This document shows positions 33,100-42,594 of a stretch of 64,000 bases of DNA, one piece after another. How positions within the stretch are numbered: position 1 is the stretch's first letter; each line of letters begins with the position of its first letter. Position numbers and translations under genes: made by a program. Location: contig CASENS010000052.1 of the NCBI GenBank assembly GCA_949289345.1, positions 186,001 to 250,000 on the forward strand, read 5' to 3'. The DNA is from an uncultured Bacteroides sp. Lineage in GTDB: Bacteria > Bacteroidota > Bacteroidia > Bacteroidales > Bacteroidaceae. The notes beneath the pieces were generated by a model. That model had not been told where the DNA came from and did no database searches. It saw nothing but the letters and a program-made list of their open reading frames with translations.

Positions 33100-36000
33100 A
33101 TGAAACAACTGTTATTTTTATGCTGCTTTGCACTGATTAGTCTCTGTGGCTTTGCCCAGCAGATTACGGTGAAAGGTGTGGTGACATCGGCTTCTGACCA
33201 GTTGCCGATGATTGGAGCGACCATACAAGTGAAAGGTGCCGGTACGGGTACCATTACCGGATTGGACGGTGACTATACGCTGATGAACGTGCCTTCCGAC
33301 GCTACGTTGGTATTTTCGTCCATCGGTTACGAGACACAAGAGATAGCTGTCAACGGGCAGACTACGATAAACGTGGTACTGAAAGAAGCTACGGAGTTTT
33401 TGGACGAAGTGGTAGTGATTGGTTACGGTACTGTGAAAAGAAGAGACTTGACCAGCTCTATATCTTCTGTAAAAGGAGATGAAATCACGCAGACAGTGAC
33501 TGGTAACGCTATGGATGCCTTGCAAGGTAAGATAAACGGTGTGCAGGTCGCTAGTGGTGGTGGTCCCGGTACAACACCGAAAGTGTTGATTCGTGGTGTG
33601 ACGACAGTCAATGGTTCCGATCCGCTTTATGTGGTAGATGGTATGCCCATCAGTGGCAATATCAACTTCTTGAACTCTAATGATATTGCAAGTATGGAAG
33701 TGTTGAAAGACGCTTCAGCGGCTGCTATTTACGGTACACGTGCTTCGAATGGTGTCATCTTGATTACCACTAAGAAAGGTAAGGAAGGAAAAGCAACGGT
33801 GAACTTCACTACTTCTGTAGGTTTTCAGACGATTGCCAAACCCAATATTGCAGATGCTGCCGAGTACAAGGAAGTCTTTAACATTCGTTATGCGAATGAT
33901 GATATGGGGTCTATGTGGGAAGATACGGGCGCCACTACAAATCCGGGTGGTACCGATTGGTGGGATACGGTAGTAAACAAGACTGCCATGGTCCAGAATT
34001 ATGCACTCAGCGTTTCAGGTGGTACAGACAAACTTATTTATAATTTCAGCTTGGGTTACTACCGTAATAATTCACAATTCGATGTAGGTTATTGGGATAA
34101 AATTAATGCCCGACTCAACTTGGAATATACCTTTAATAAATATGTGAAGTTTGGTTTCGATGTATCTCCGCGTGTGGAATCATGGGATGACACGCCCAAT
34201 CAGTTCTCATCGGCCATGGCAATGGATCCGACTACTCCCGTGTTCAAACCCCAGGCAGAGTGGGAAGACAACATGTATAATAATTACGAACGCTCTTATA
34301 ACAACCAAACTTGGAATCCGGCAGCGTCAATTGCCCGTTCAAACAGTCACTCACGCGAAATGGGAGCTATTGTGAATACGTTCATACAAGTGAACCCTAT
34401 CAGCCAGTTGACTCTTCGCACACAGTTTGCCGCTAATGCACACTATCGTCGTTCGGATTCATTCACACCTTTGTTTTGGATGAATGCTTTGGAGAAAGCA
34501 GACCGTAGCGAGGTAAGCCGTACGATGAATGAGTGGTTGGATTGGAACTGGACAAATACGGCTACCTACATTGATACATTTGCCGAAAAACATAATTTGA
34601 ATGTTATGGCAGGTTTTACGGCCGAGCGTTATGCCAATTATTCGGCTTTTGCCCGTCGGTACAATACTCCTAATAATATGGATGTTATGCAGGAAGTGAA
34701 TGCTGGTGATGCTGATACGTCTTGGGCGGAAGGAACGAGTTCTTTCAACACGTTGGTATCGTTCATGGGACGTGTAATGTATAATTACGATAACCGCTAC
34801 TATATTTCGGCCTCCCTCCGTGCGGATGGCTCTTCTCACTTTCCCGAAGGAAACAAGTATGCCCTCTTCCCGGCAGTATCGGCCTCATGGCGTGTTTCCG
34901 GTGAGGAATTTATGCAGAATCAAAGCTTCATTAACGATTTGAAGTTGCGAGGCGGCTGGGGACGTGTAGGAAACGAACACATTGACAACGATGCACTTCT
35001 GACCTATCTTGGTCCGGACTATTATTCGTTTAATAGCACTTTGGCCAATGGCTACTATATCTCCAGCGTGGGTAATAACCAACTGGTATGGGAAACAGTG
35101 GAAGACTGGAACGTAGGTATCGACATGATGATATTAGATTCACGCATGAATGTGACATTTGAGTATTTCCAGAAGAAATCCAAGGACATGCTCTATCAGA
35201 AACAGAACATTTTTGCAATCGGTTATCCCGACTGGAACAGTACTGTGTGGATGAACATCGGTAGCATGAAGGCTTATGGTTGGGAATTGGGTCTCAACTG
35301 GCACGATGATATCAATAAAGACTTTTCATATAATATCGGTCTGAACCTGTCGCAAGTACGCAACAAGGCTATCCGCTTCAATGGTGACGGTCCTGTTTAT
35401 ACAGGTGGTTTCAATAGCGACCAAATTATCCGCAATGAAGACGGCGGTTTGATTTCCCGTTTTTATGGATATGTGGCCGATGGCATATTCCAGAATATGG
35501 AAGAAGTCAATGCACATACCGATGAGCACGGGAATGTCATACAGCGAGATGCTAAACCGGGTGACATCCGTTTCAAGGATTTAAATCACGACGGCGTGTT
35601 GGACGACAACGATAAAACATTTATCGGTAATCCGTATCCCGACCTAATGATGGGCTTGAATCTCGGGTTGCGCTATAAGAACATTGACTTTGCCGCCAAC
35701 TTCTATGGTACGTTTGGCAATGACATCTTCAACTTGACCAAAGGCCTTTATTCCGGTGCTGGCGGAAGCAATGTATGGGCAGGAACATTGGAGAAAGCAT
35801 GGCATGGCGAAGGTACCAGCAACGACATTCCGCGTCTGTCATACAGTGATTTGAATTTGAACTATAACCGTGTCTCCAGTTTTTATGTAGAAGATGGCTC
35901 TTACCTGCGTTGCAAACTGTTGCAAGTGGGCTATACATTGCCTAAGCAGTGGATAGGCGGTTATACTTTGCGTGTATCGTTCTCAGCCCAAAATCCGTTT

Positions 36001-36132
36001 ACCATCACCGGTTATTCCGGTATGGACCCTGAACGTCCGGCATTGGATGGCAGCGTAATTGAGACAGGTATCGACAATACGGCTTATCCCAATCCGCGTA
36101 CATTCCTTTTTGGTATTGACTTAACATTCTAA
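33100..36132 (+). CDS. SusC-like TonB-dependent outer membrane transporter
   Basis: 1010 residues from the ATG at 33100 (MKQLLFLCCFALISLCGFAQ), 25 bp after the SGBP stop; the longer frame runs back into the SGBP gene. Carboxypeptidase-like domain (VKGVVTSASDQLPMIGATIQ), the TonB-box region LDEVVVIGYGTVKRRDLTSS, plug (NAMDALQGKINGVQV; DPLYVVDGMPISG; SMEVLKDASAAAIYGTRASN) and a barrel closing with FLFGIDLTF. With SusD as lid it imports oligosaccharides across the outer membrane. It lies between the SGBP and susD. Confidence 0.97.
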   Translation: MKQLLFLCCFALISLCGFAQQITVKGVVTSASDQLPMIGATIQVKGAGTGTITGLDGDYTLMNVPSDATLVFSSIGYETQEIAVNGQTTINVVLKEATEFLDEVVVIGYGTVKRRDLTSSISSVKGDEITQTVTGNAMDALQGKINGVQVASGGGPGTTPKVLIRGVTTVNGSDPLYVVDGMPISGNINFLNSNDIASMEVLKDASAAAIYGTRASNGVILITTKKGKEGKATVNFTTSVGFQTIAKPNIADAAEYKEVFNIRYANDDMGSMWEDTGATTNPGGTDWWDTVVNKTAMVQNYALSVSGGTDKLIYNFSLGYYRNNSQFDVGYWDKINARLNLEYTFNKYVKFGFDVSPRVESWDDTPNQFSSAMAMDPTTPVFKPQAEWEDNMYNNYERSYNNQTWNPAASIARSNSHSREMGAIVNTFIQVNPISQLTLRTQFAANAHYRRSDSFTPLFWMNALEKADRSEVSRTMNEWLDWNWTNTATYIDTFAEKHNLNVMAGFTAERYANYSAFARRYNTPNNMDVMQEVNAGDADTSWAEGTSSFNTLVSFMGRVMYNYDNRYYISASLRADGSSHFPEGNKYALFPAVSASWRVSGEEFMQNQSFINDLKLRGGWGRVGNEHIDNDALLTYLGPDYYSFNSTLANGYYISSVGNNQLVWETVEDWNVGIDMMILDSRMNVTFEYFQKKSKDMLYQKQNIFAIGYPDWNSTVWMNIGSMKAYGWELGLNWHDDINKDFSYNIGLNLSQVRNKAIRFNGDGPVYTGGFNSDQIIRNEDGGLISRFYGYVADGIFQNMEEVNAHTDEHGNVIQRDAKPGDIRFKDLNHDGVLDDNDKTFIGNPYPDLMMGLNLGLRYKNIDFAANFYGTFGNDIFNLTKGLYSGAGGSNVWAGTLEKAWHGEGTSNDIPRLSYSDLNLNYNRVSSFYVEDGSYLRCKLLQVGYTLPKQWIGGYTLRVSFSAQNPFTITGYSGMDPERPALDGSVIETGIDNTAYPNPRTFLFGIDLTF

Positions 36133-36144
36133 TTATCGAGACAT

Positions 36145-37809
36145 ATGAAAAAGATATTAACTATAATTGCGTTGGTCGCTACGCTGTTTACGACTACTAC
36201 TTCATGCGAAGACTTCCTGACTGAAGAAGTGCGTGGCCAGCAGAACTTGGATTCATACTTTGCAGGCATTGAAGAAGCAGAGGCCTATATCACAGGGTGC
36301 TACGAAGCCTTGACTTGCAGTGGCTGGTGGCAGATTAATACCGTATGGTTGCTTTCCGAGATGTGTAGTGACGATGCGTGGATGGGTAATACGACCCAAA
36401 GCCAGAGTGATTACATATCATTGGCTCACTATCAAGGTAACGGTGCCAGCAACGGCCCTATTTCCAACTTTTGGCAGTATCGCTATAAAGGTATCCTGCG
36501 ATGCAACGTAGGTATCGAACGCATTGCTGAACTCGAAGTGGAAGATACGGAATTGCGTGACCGCTTTGTTGCGGAAGCCCGCTTCCTGCGTGCGTTTTAT
36601 TACTTTGACTTGGTTCGCAACTTTGGCGGACTACCTTTGGTGACCGGCTTTCTGATGCCGGACGAAATACAAGGTATTACCCGTTCTTCTACTGAAGAGG
36701 TGTATGCATTTATTGAGGAAGACCTGAAAGCGGCAGCCGAAATATTGCCTCAGCGCAGTGAGTACAGTGTGAACGACATGGGACGTGCCACTCGTGGTGC
36801 AGCATTGGGCCTGTTAGGTAAAGTCTATCTTTATCAGGAAAAATGGCAGGAAGCCCATGATGTTCTCAAAACAGTCATCGATGAAGGAGAATACGACCTG
36901 TTGCCGGAGTTCGGTCAGGTATGGGATGTCAATTATGACAATAGCATAGAAAGTCTGTTTGAGGTACAATACATTTATCATAGCACATTGGCTTTGGGCG
37001 GTTCGTTGGCAACAGTGACCGGTGCCCGTAACGGTCCCGGTGATGGTTGGAGCTGGTGTCAGCCAACCGCAAACTTGGAGGCTGCTTACATAGAGGCTGG
37101 TGATACGGAACGTTTGCGCTGGACCATTATTAAAGCTGGCTGTACGGAGATTGCCGGTGAAGATCAATTCCAAACTTTCATAGAGAATAATTCGACAGTG
37201 AACAATGCGCAGGAACTGATTGAACAGTATGGGTGGGACGAAAATTGTTACATTATCGACCCCGGTCAACACAAGTCGGCCCGTGTTATCCGTAAATATT
37301 TCTTGCCATTGGCAGATCGTCCGGAAGTATATAATACAGATAAAAGTCCCTTGAATCATCGTATTCTTCGCTTTGCGGATGTCCTGTTGATGTATGCGGA
37401 AGCTTGCAATGAACTGAATAACGATGCTGATGCACGTACGGCTTTGAACAGGATTCGTGGTCGTGTACATCTCCCTGATGTGACAGTTAGTGGCAATGAA
37501 TTGCGTCATGCTATTCGTAACGAGCGCCGTCTGGAGTTGGCTTTTGAACAGAACCGCTTGTATGATATCCGCCGTTGGACAGATGATAATGGCAAAAAGA
37601 TGATTTGTAATATTCTGGGTCCGAATGGCTCATTTGTACAATGGAATTTGAATGAGGAAACCCGTGATCCGTTGGAGTGGGCTAATCAAGGTGAATCCAG
37701 TGATAAGGGCAGTACATTCCAAGAGGATCGTGATATGGTGTTCCCGATACCTTTGTACGAAGTCACCATGTCGAATGGCTCAATTGAGCAAAATCCCGGT
37801 TGGAACTAA
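36145..37809 (+). CDS. SusD-like outer membrane glycan-binding lipoprotein
   Basis: 554 residues, lipoprotein signal with cysteine in TTTTSCEDFL. The RagB/SusD helical (TPR) fold is evident: FRFVAEARFLRAFYYFDLV-type motif, LVTGFLMPDEIQGITRSSTE, ATRGAALGLLGKVYLYQEKW, ILRFADVLLMYAEACNELN, ALNRIRGRV and RNERRLELAFEQNRLYDIRR, ending QNPGWN. It caps the SusC channel and binds the glycan. It starts 12 bp after susC and is followed by an intrinsic terminator at 37847. Confidence 0.97.
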   Translation: MKKILTIIALVATLFTTTTSCEDFLTEEVRGQQNLDSYFAGIEEAEAYITGCYEALTCSGWWQINTVWLLSEMCSDDAWMGNTTQSQSDYISLAHYQGNGASNGPISNFWQYRYKGILRCNVGIERIAELEVEDTELRDRFVAEARFLRAFYYFDLVRNFGGLPLVTGFLMPDEIQGITRSSTEEVYAFIEEDLKAAAEILPQRSEYSVNDMGRATRGAALGLLGKVYLYQEKWQEAHDVLKTVIDEGEYDLLPEFGQVWDVNYDNSIESLFEVQYIYHSTLALGGSLATVTGARNGPGDGWSWCQPTANLEAAYIEAGDTERLRWTIIKAGCTEIAGEDQFQTFIENNSTVNNAQELIEQYGWDENCYIIDPGQHKSARVIRKYFLPLADRPEVYNTDKSPLNHRILRFADVLLMYAEACNELNNDADARTALNRIRGRVHLPDVTVSGNELRHAIRNERRLELAFEQNRLYDIRRWTDDNGKKMICNILGPNGSFVQWNLNEETRDPLEWANQGESSDKGSTFQEDRDMVFPIPLYEVTMSNGSIEQNPGWN

Positions 37810-37846
37810 TTTATTTCAATAGGTTAGGGTTAACAATAGATGATTG

Positions 37847-37883
37847 CCGCGGGTGGTCCTGACGGACTGCCTGCGGTTTTTTT
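37847..37883 (+). terminator. Intrinsic terminator after susD
   Basis: CCGCGGGTGGTCC (37847-37859) pairs along its full length, with three G-U pairs, with GGACTGCCTGCGG (37864-37876) around a 4-nt loop and is followed by seven Ts. It separates the SGBP-susC-susD operon from the GH30 gene. Confidence 0.88.
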
Positions 37884-37938
37884 AAGTTGATAAATGATAA
37901 TTGAATAGAAAAATTCGGATGAGCTTTCTGAAATCACC

Positions 37939-38012
37939 GTATGTTTTGAGGCAAAGGATAGTTAGTTTTGCTTCAAAAGGTCGTATGATTTGAGGCAAAA
38001 GAGTGTATGCTT
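37939..38012. repeat. 22-bp-pitch dyad array (TTTTG-nnn-CAAAA words)
   Basis: Words starting GTATG or GTTAG begin at 37939, 37961, 37983 and 38005, exactly 22 bp apart. The first three each hold a dyad: TTTG-AGG-CAAA (centre 37950), TTTTG-CTT-CAAAA (37972), TTTG-AGG-CAAA (37994). The fourth breaks off at 38013, where the GC-rich palindromic element starts. Confidence 0.85.
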
Positions 38013-38131
38013 TAGCCCCCTCAACTCCCCCCGAAGGGGGAGCTTATGATAGAGTTTGTATCTCAAGCCCCCTTGGGGAGGTTGGGGGGACTTGACCTCC
38101 CCAAGGGGGGAGTTGAGGGGGCTGCTATTTC
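38013..38131. repeat. GC-rich palindromic intergenic element
   Basis: AGCCCCCTCAACTCCCCCC at 38013 and its exact complement ending at 38131 form a 19-bp outer stem. Inside lies a nested pair built on CCCCCTTGGGGAGGT/ACCTCCCCAAGGGGG. Near-identical C-run elements are, to my knowledge, scattered between genes in Bacteroides and Prevotella chromosomes. It may act as a strong hairpin in both directions. Confidence 0.85.
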
Positions 38132-38446
38132 CAAAACATCTTTCACCCCTTCACGCTCAGTTCAATCCATTGAAACATTGTCGGATGTGGTGAAAGATAC
38201 ATCTTTCACAGATGTTTCACACCTTACTTTCATACTTCTGTATGTGTAATGGGCAGTGGAACAATTTTTCCACCTGGTGAAATCGGTGAAAGATAGGTGT
38301 GAAACCTTATGTTTCACCGGATTGTGCTTATATTCAATGAGTTGCGACTTGCGTGAAAGCGTGAAGGCTGTTTGGATAAACTTTCTTTCAATTAGTGAAA
38401 TGATAAAACTTTTATAGTCTGTTTTCTTCTTATTATATTTGCAATT
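38132..38446. other. Non-coding region rich in GTGAAA/TTTCAC inverted repeats
   Basis: No gene here. GTGAAAGATACATCTTTCAC (38190-38209) is a near-perfect 20-bp dyad; TGAAAC/GTTTCA pairs around 38308, CACC-T-GGTG at 38271-38279, and CATAC/GTATG around 38237. The flanks 38150-38200 and 38310-38370 share words in opposite orientation (CCTTCACGCT, CCATTGAA/CTCATTGAA, GGTGAAA), like a decayed larger inverted repeat. A TATATTTG box near 38433 sits almost on the GH30 start codon. Confidence 0.55.
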
Positions 38447-40072
38447 ATGAAACTGAATGCGTTTTTTCTTTTTATGACATTGGGCTTGTTTGCCTGTAGC
38501 GATGAAGGCCCGAATGGTGAACCGGAGCCGGAACCAAGTCCGGAACCGGAAGTGCCGGAAGTGAGTGTGGCGAAGTCGGTTACCATTGATGCCGGGCAGA
38601 CCTATCAGACCATGCGCGGTTTTGGCGCTTCGGACTGTTGGACGCCCGCTTATGTGGGTAAGCATTGGACGAATAGCCGGGAGGAAATATCCGAACTGCT
38701 GTTCTCGTCGGAGATTGTGGACGGACAACCGAAAGGCATCGGCCTTTCCTTTTGGCGGGTGAACATGGGCGGCGGCTCTATGGAACAAGGCGACGCAAGC
38801 GGCATAGAAGAACCTTCGCGCCGGGCGGAGTCGTACTTGAATACGGACGGTACCTACAATTGGTCGAAGTGTGAGGGACAGCGTTACTTCATGCGACGTG
38901 CCAAGGAACTGGGTTGTGAAGACTTTATCCTTTTCAGCAATACGCCTCCCGTGCAGTACACGCGCAACGGACAAGGACGTTCGGACAGCGGTTTCTCGTC
39001 CAACCTGAAAGAGGATTGTTACGATGACTTTGCCGCCTATATGGCGGAAGTTGCCGCACACTATACGGGCGAAGGATACAACATCACGCACATCTCCCCG
39101 GTGAATGAGCCTCAGTATGAGTGGAATGGGGTAGACCAGGAAGGCTGTGGCTGGCAGAATGAGGAGGTGGCCCGTCTGGCTCGTGAACTGGATGCCGCGT
39201 TAACGGCTAAGGGACTTTCCACCCAAATCCTGCTGGGCGAGGCTGCCGACTGGGAGTATTTTTATAAGGTGAAAGGCAATGCGGGTAGCAGCAAGGTGCT
39301 TGATGCGTTCTTTGCTTCCGCTTCATCGGCTTATGTGGGCGACTTAAGCCATGTGGGCAAGTTGATTGGCGGACATAGCTATTGGACGGACGGCTCGTGG
39401 GACGGCATGCGCAGCGTGCGTCAGCAGATGGTGCAGGCGGCCGCCCAATACGGCCTGGAAGTATGGCAGACGGAATGGAGCATGCTGGGCGACAACTACA
39501 GTTCGAGCGAATTTGTAGGCTATGATGCAGCTACCGAGATGGACATAGCCCTCTACATGACGAAGGTTATTCACAACGACCTTACCGTGGGCGGCATTAC
39601 GTCCTGGAGCTATTGGGTGGCGATGGATGCCTTGCGCACCGGGCACAAGAACCGCTTCCTGCTCATCGCTTTGAATCCGCAAGGCTGGGACGGCGGTTGG
39701 GGTCATGTGACTACAATTGCTCAGGAAGGTTCCTTCCGTGCTACGCCTACTCTGTGGGCATTGGGCAATTACAGCCGTTTCGTCCGTCCGGGCTACAAGC
39801 GCATCGGGCTGACGCTGAACGAGGTTGTCAATTTCTTTGGTTCGGCCTATATTTCGCCGGACGGCAAGCAGATTGTGGCCGTTTATTCCAACCTCTCCGA
39901 CAAGGCTATCCGCTTGGAGGAAACGCATGAAGGCTGGAGCGGTGCGACGAGTTCCATAAAGACTTATACTACTTCTGCCGGCAAGAATCTGCAAGAAAGT
40001 GTATTGGCGGCGGATGGTACGGTGTATTTGGATCCGGAGAGCGTGACGACCGTGGTTTATGAGTTGGAATAA
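38447..40072 (+). CDS. GH30-family glycoside hydrolase lipoprotein
   Basis: 541 residues. Short lipoprotein signal (MKLNAFFLFMTLGLFACSDEG) and a proline/glutamate linker, then the GH30 barrel: IDAGQTYQTMRGFGASDCW, DFILFSNTPPVQYTRNGQG, the acid/base in HISPVNEPQYEW (E221), the nucleophile in VWQTEWSML (E343), and a C-terminal beta-sandwich (YKRIGLTLNEVVNFFGSAY; AVYSNLSDKAIRLEET). GH30 enzymes hydrolyse beta-glycosides such as beta-1,6-galactan, glucan or xylan. The neighbouring GH2 galactosidase-like gene suggests galactan side chains of pectin or arabinogalactan; that is inference. It is separated from susD by a terminator. Confidence 0.88.
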   Translation: MKLNAFFLFMTLGLFACSDEGPNGEPEPEPSPEPEVPEVSVAKSVTIDAGQTYQTMRGFGASDCWTPAYVGKHWTNSREEISELLFSSEIVDGQPKGIGLSFWRVNMGGGSMEQGDASGIEEPSRRAESYLNTDGTYNWSKCEGQRYFMRRAKELGCEDFILFSNTPPVQYTRNGQGRSDSGFSSNLKEDCYDDFAAYMAEVAAHYTGEGYNITHISPVNEPQYEWNGVDQEGCGWQNEEVARLARELDAALTAKGLSTQILLGEAADWEYFYKVKGNAGSSKVLDAFFASASSAYVGDLSHVGKLIGGHSYWTDGSWDGMRSVRQQMVQAAAQYGLEVWQTEWSMLGDNYSSSEFVGYDAATEMDIALYMTKVIHNDLTVGGITSWSYWVAMDALRTGHKNRFLLIALNPQGWDGGWGHVTTIAQEGSFRATPTLWALGNYSRFVRPGYKRIGLTLNEVVNFFGSAYISPDGKQIVAVYSNLSDKAIRLEETHEGWSGATSSIKTYTTSAGKNLQESVLAADGTVYLDPESVTTVVYELE

Positions 40073-40094
40073 GAAGTGAAATAATTATGTAATT

Positions 40095-42512
40095 ATGAAA
40101 AACAGACTATTAACTTGGATTTTCGGAGTGCTGGCGATATGCCTGTCGGTTCCGTTAGCTGCGCAAGTATCGTTTGGAAATGCGCGGAAGTTTAATGAGG
40201 GGTGGCTCTTCCGTCTGGAGGATGATTCCACCTTTAAGCAGAAAGCCTATGATGACACGAAGTGGCGCAAACTGGATTTGCCGCACGACTGGTCCATCGA
40301 GGGACAAATCTCACCCGACTTGGCCAGCTGTACGGGGTATCTGCCCGGCGGTATCGGCTGGTATCGGAAGCATTTTGAGGTGAGCGACAAGTCTGCGCGC
40401 CATTACATTTATTTCGAAGGCGTGTATAACCGGAGCGAGGTGTATATCAATGGGCATCTGCTGGGTAAACGCCCCAACGGATACATCTCCTTCATGTACG
40501 ATCTGACGCCTTATTTAAAGGAAGAAGGAGACAATGTCCTGGCGGTGCGGGTAGACCATAGCCGTTCGGCCGACTCACGCTGGTACACCGGTTCGGGCAT
40601 CTATCGGGATGTGTGGATGGTGTCGGCAGGCGATATTCATTTTGCACAGTGGGGTATCGGGTGGCATGCCACATCGTTGACCGACCGTCGGGCTACCGTG
40701 GCCGTGGATGTAGAGGTGCAGAAACATGTGGAAACTTCCGGCAAACTGGAGGTGAAAGCGTCGCTTTTCGATGCGGAAGGCAAGGAGGTGGCAAAGGCTT
40801 CGCGGAAGATTGCTGACGGAAAAGTCGGTCTGACCGGACAAACTTTGACACTCCGCGTGAACAATCCGAAACGTTGGGACTTGGATACACCTTATTTATA
40901 TACGTTGAAAACGGTGCTTTTATCGGATGAAGAGCTGATTGACGCTGCCGAGACAAAGGTCGGACTTCGTACGTTGGAGTTCAATCCGGACAAAGGGTTT
41001 GCTCTGAACGGGCGTTGGATGAAGGTGAAAGGCGTCTGCCTGCACCACGATGCGGGTGTGCTGGGAGCCGTTGTGCCGCCCGAAGTGTGGGAGCGCCGTT
41101 TGCTCAACCTGAAGAAATATATCGGCGTGAATGCCATCCGTTTGAGTCACAATCCACAGGCTCCTGTGTTGTATGACCTGTGCGACCGCTTGGGCCTGTT
41201 GGTGATGGATGAGGCTTCGGACGAATGGGAGTTCCCCAAGCGTAAGTGGATTAAGGGATGGAACAAGGGTGAGCCGGGTTTTCAAGGCTCTTATGACTTC
41301 TTTGAAGAATGGATAGAGCGTGACGTGACCGACATGGTGCGCCGCGACCGCAACCACCCCAGCGTATTCCTGTGGAGTATAGGCAATGAGGTGGATTATC
41401 CCAACGATCCCTATTCACATCCTGTATTGGACGGAACAACCATCAACCAGCCCATGTTCGGCGGTTACAAGCCCGATGCGCCGGATGCCATGCGTATCGG
41501 AGTCATCGCCCAAAAACTGGCGGCTTGCGTTCGTGCCGTGGATACCAGCCGACCCGTGACCGGTGCCTTGGCGGGTGTAGTGATGTCCAATCAGACTGCT
41601 TATCCCGAAGCAGTAGATGTTGTGGGTTATAATTATACGGAAAACCGTTATGACGAAGACCATGCCACGTATCCTGACCGCATCATCTACGGAAGTGAGA
41701 CGGGATCGGGCATTGACACCTGGCATGCCGTACGTGACCGTGATTTTATCTTTGGCCAGTTCATCTGGACGGGAACTGATTATTTGGGCGAGGCAGGCGC
41801 ATGGCCGTCACGCGGATTGGGCACGGGATTGCTGGATTTTGCCAGTCTGCCAAAACCTCGTGCATGGTTCCGCGCTACAATGTGGAAAGACGAACCGGTG
41901 ACTTATGCCGGAACCTATCCGAAGAACCGTTGGGTGTCGCCCGATGCCTGGGATATTTGGAACTATGAGCCGGGACAGGAAATCCGTGTCGTATGTTATA
42001 CCAATGCTCCACAGGCCCGCCTGATGCTGAACGGCAAGGAAGTGGGTGCTCTGAAACCTTACGATGACAAGAGTGGCATTATCTATTGGGATATTCCTTA
42101 CGAAGCGGGTGAACTGGTGGCTGAAGGTTGCGACGCGTCAGGTGAAGTGTTGTCCAGCTATATTCTACGCACAACCGGACGTCCGTATGCCATCCGTGTG
42201 AAGGCGGATTGTGAAACGCTTTCTGCCGGAAAAGCTACGGCGCATATAGAGATAGAGGTGGTCGATGAAAAGGGCTTGACGGTGAAATTGGCCGATAATG
42301 AAATTACTTGCCGTGTGGAAGGTCCCGCACGCCTGCTGGGTTTGGAGAATGGTGCCAATAACGACATGTCCGAGCATCGCGACAACCGTCAGCGTGTGCA
42401 CATGGGGCGCCTGCTGGCTTACATCCAGACCACCGGTGAGACGGGTGACATCCGCATTACTTTTACTTCACCTTTGCTGCAAAAGGCGGAAGTGGTGATA
42501 AAAGCGGAATAA
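40095..42512 (+). CDS. GH2-family beta-galactosidase-like enzyme
   Basis: 805 residues. Signal peptide (WIFGVLAICLSVPLAAQVS), sugar-binding jelly roll (WRKLDLPHDWSIEGQI, YFEGVYNRSEVYINGHLLGK), Ig-like domain, TIM barrel with MKVKGVCLHHDAGVLGAVVP, acid/base E432 in FLWSIGNEVDYP and nucleophile E535 in IIYGSETGSG, then DUF4982-like and Ig-like C-terminal domains. The architecture is typical of exo-beta-galactosidases of Bacteroides loci. It follows GH30 by 22 bp, so the pair is cotranscribed and may work in sequence: endo-cleavage, then removal of terminal galactose. Confidence 0.93.
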   Translation: MKNRLLTWIFGVLAICLSVPLAAQVSFGNARKFNEGWLFRLEDDSTFKQKAYDDTKWRKLDLPHDWSIEGQISPDLASCTGYLPGGIGWYRKHFEVSDKSARHYIYFEGVYNRSEVYINGHLLGKRPNGYISFMYDLTPYLKEEGDNVLAVRVDHSRSADSRWYTGSGIYRDVWMVSAGDIHFAQWGIGWHATSLTDRRATVAVDVEVQKHVETSGKLEVKASLFDAEGKEVAKASRKIADGKVGLTGQTLTLRVNNPKRWDLDTPYLYTLKTVLLSDEELIDAAETKVGLRTLEFNPDKGFALNGRWMKVKGVCLHHDAGVLGAVVPPEVWERRLLNLKKYIGVNAIRLSHNPQAPVLYDLCDRLGLLVMDEASDEWEFPKRKWIKGWNKGEPGFQGSYDFFEEWIERDVTDMVRRDRNHPSVFLWSIGNEVDYPNDPYSHPVLDGTTINQPMFGGYKPDAPDAMRIGVIAQKLAACVRAVDTSRPVTGALAGVVMSNQTAYPEAVDVVGYNYTENRYDEDHATYPDRIIYGSETGSGIDTWHAVRDRDFIFGQFIWTGTDYLGEAGAWPSRGLGTGLLDFASLPKPRAWFRATMWKDEPVTYAGTYPKNRWVSPDAWDIWNYEPGQEIRVVCYTNAPQARLMLNGKEVGALKPYDDKSGIIYWDIPYEAGELVAEGCDASGEVLSSYILRTTGRPYAIRVKADCETLSAGKATAHIEIEVVDEKGLTVKLADNEITCRVEGPARLLGLENGANNDMSEHRDNRQRVHMGRLLAYIQTTGETGDIRITFTSPLLQKAEVVIKAE

Positions 42513-42520
42513 AAAATGAA

Positions 42521-42579
42521 CACAGACACAAAGGCGCAGAAAGATTTTGAAATCAAATCCCCGCGCCTCAGTGCCTGTG
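42521..42579. repeat. Hairpin with 7-bp-type arms downstream of the GH2 gene
   Basis: CACAGACACAAAGGCGC (42521-42537) pairs with GCGCCTCAGTGCCTGTG (42563-42579), 14 of 17 positions, loop 25 nt. It lies 8 bp after the GH2 stop and could end transcription in both directions with the array that follows. It resembles the 'cacagacac...' palindromes frequent in Bacteroides. Confidence 0.7.
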
Positions 42580-42594
42580 TGTGCTGTCGTTGGT

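Noticed and set aside
38162-39091. Minus-strand open frame of about 309 codons over the GH30 start
   Set aside because: It spans repeat-rich non-coding DNA and the antisense of GH30; no signal, motif or ribosome site.
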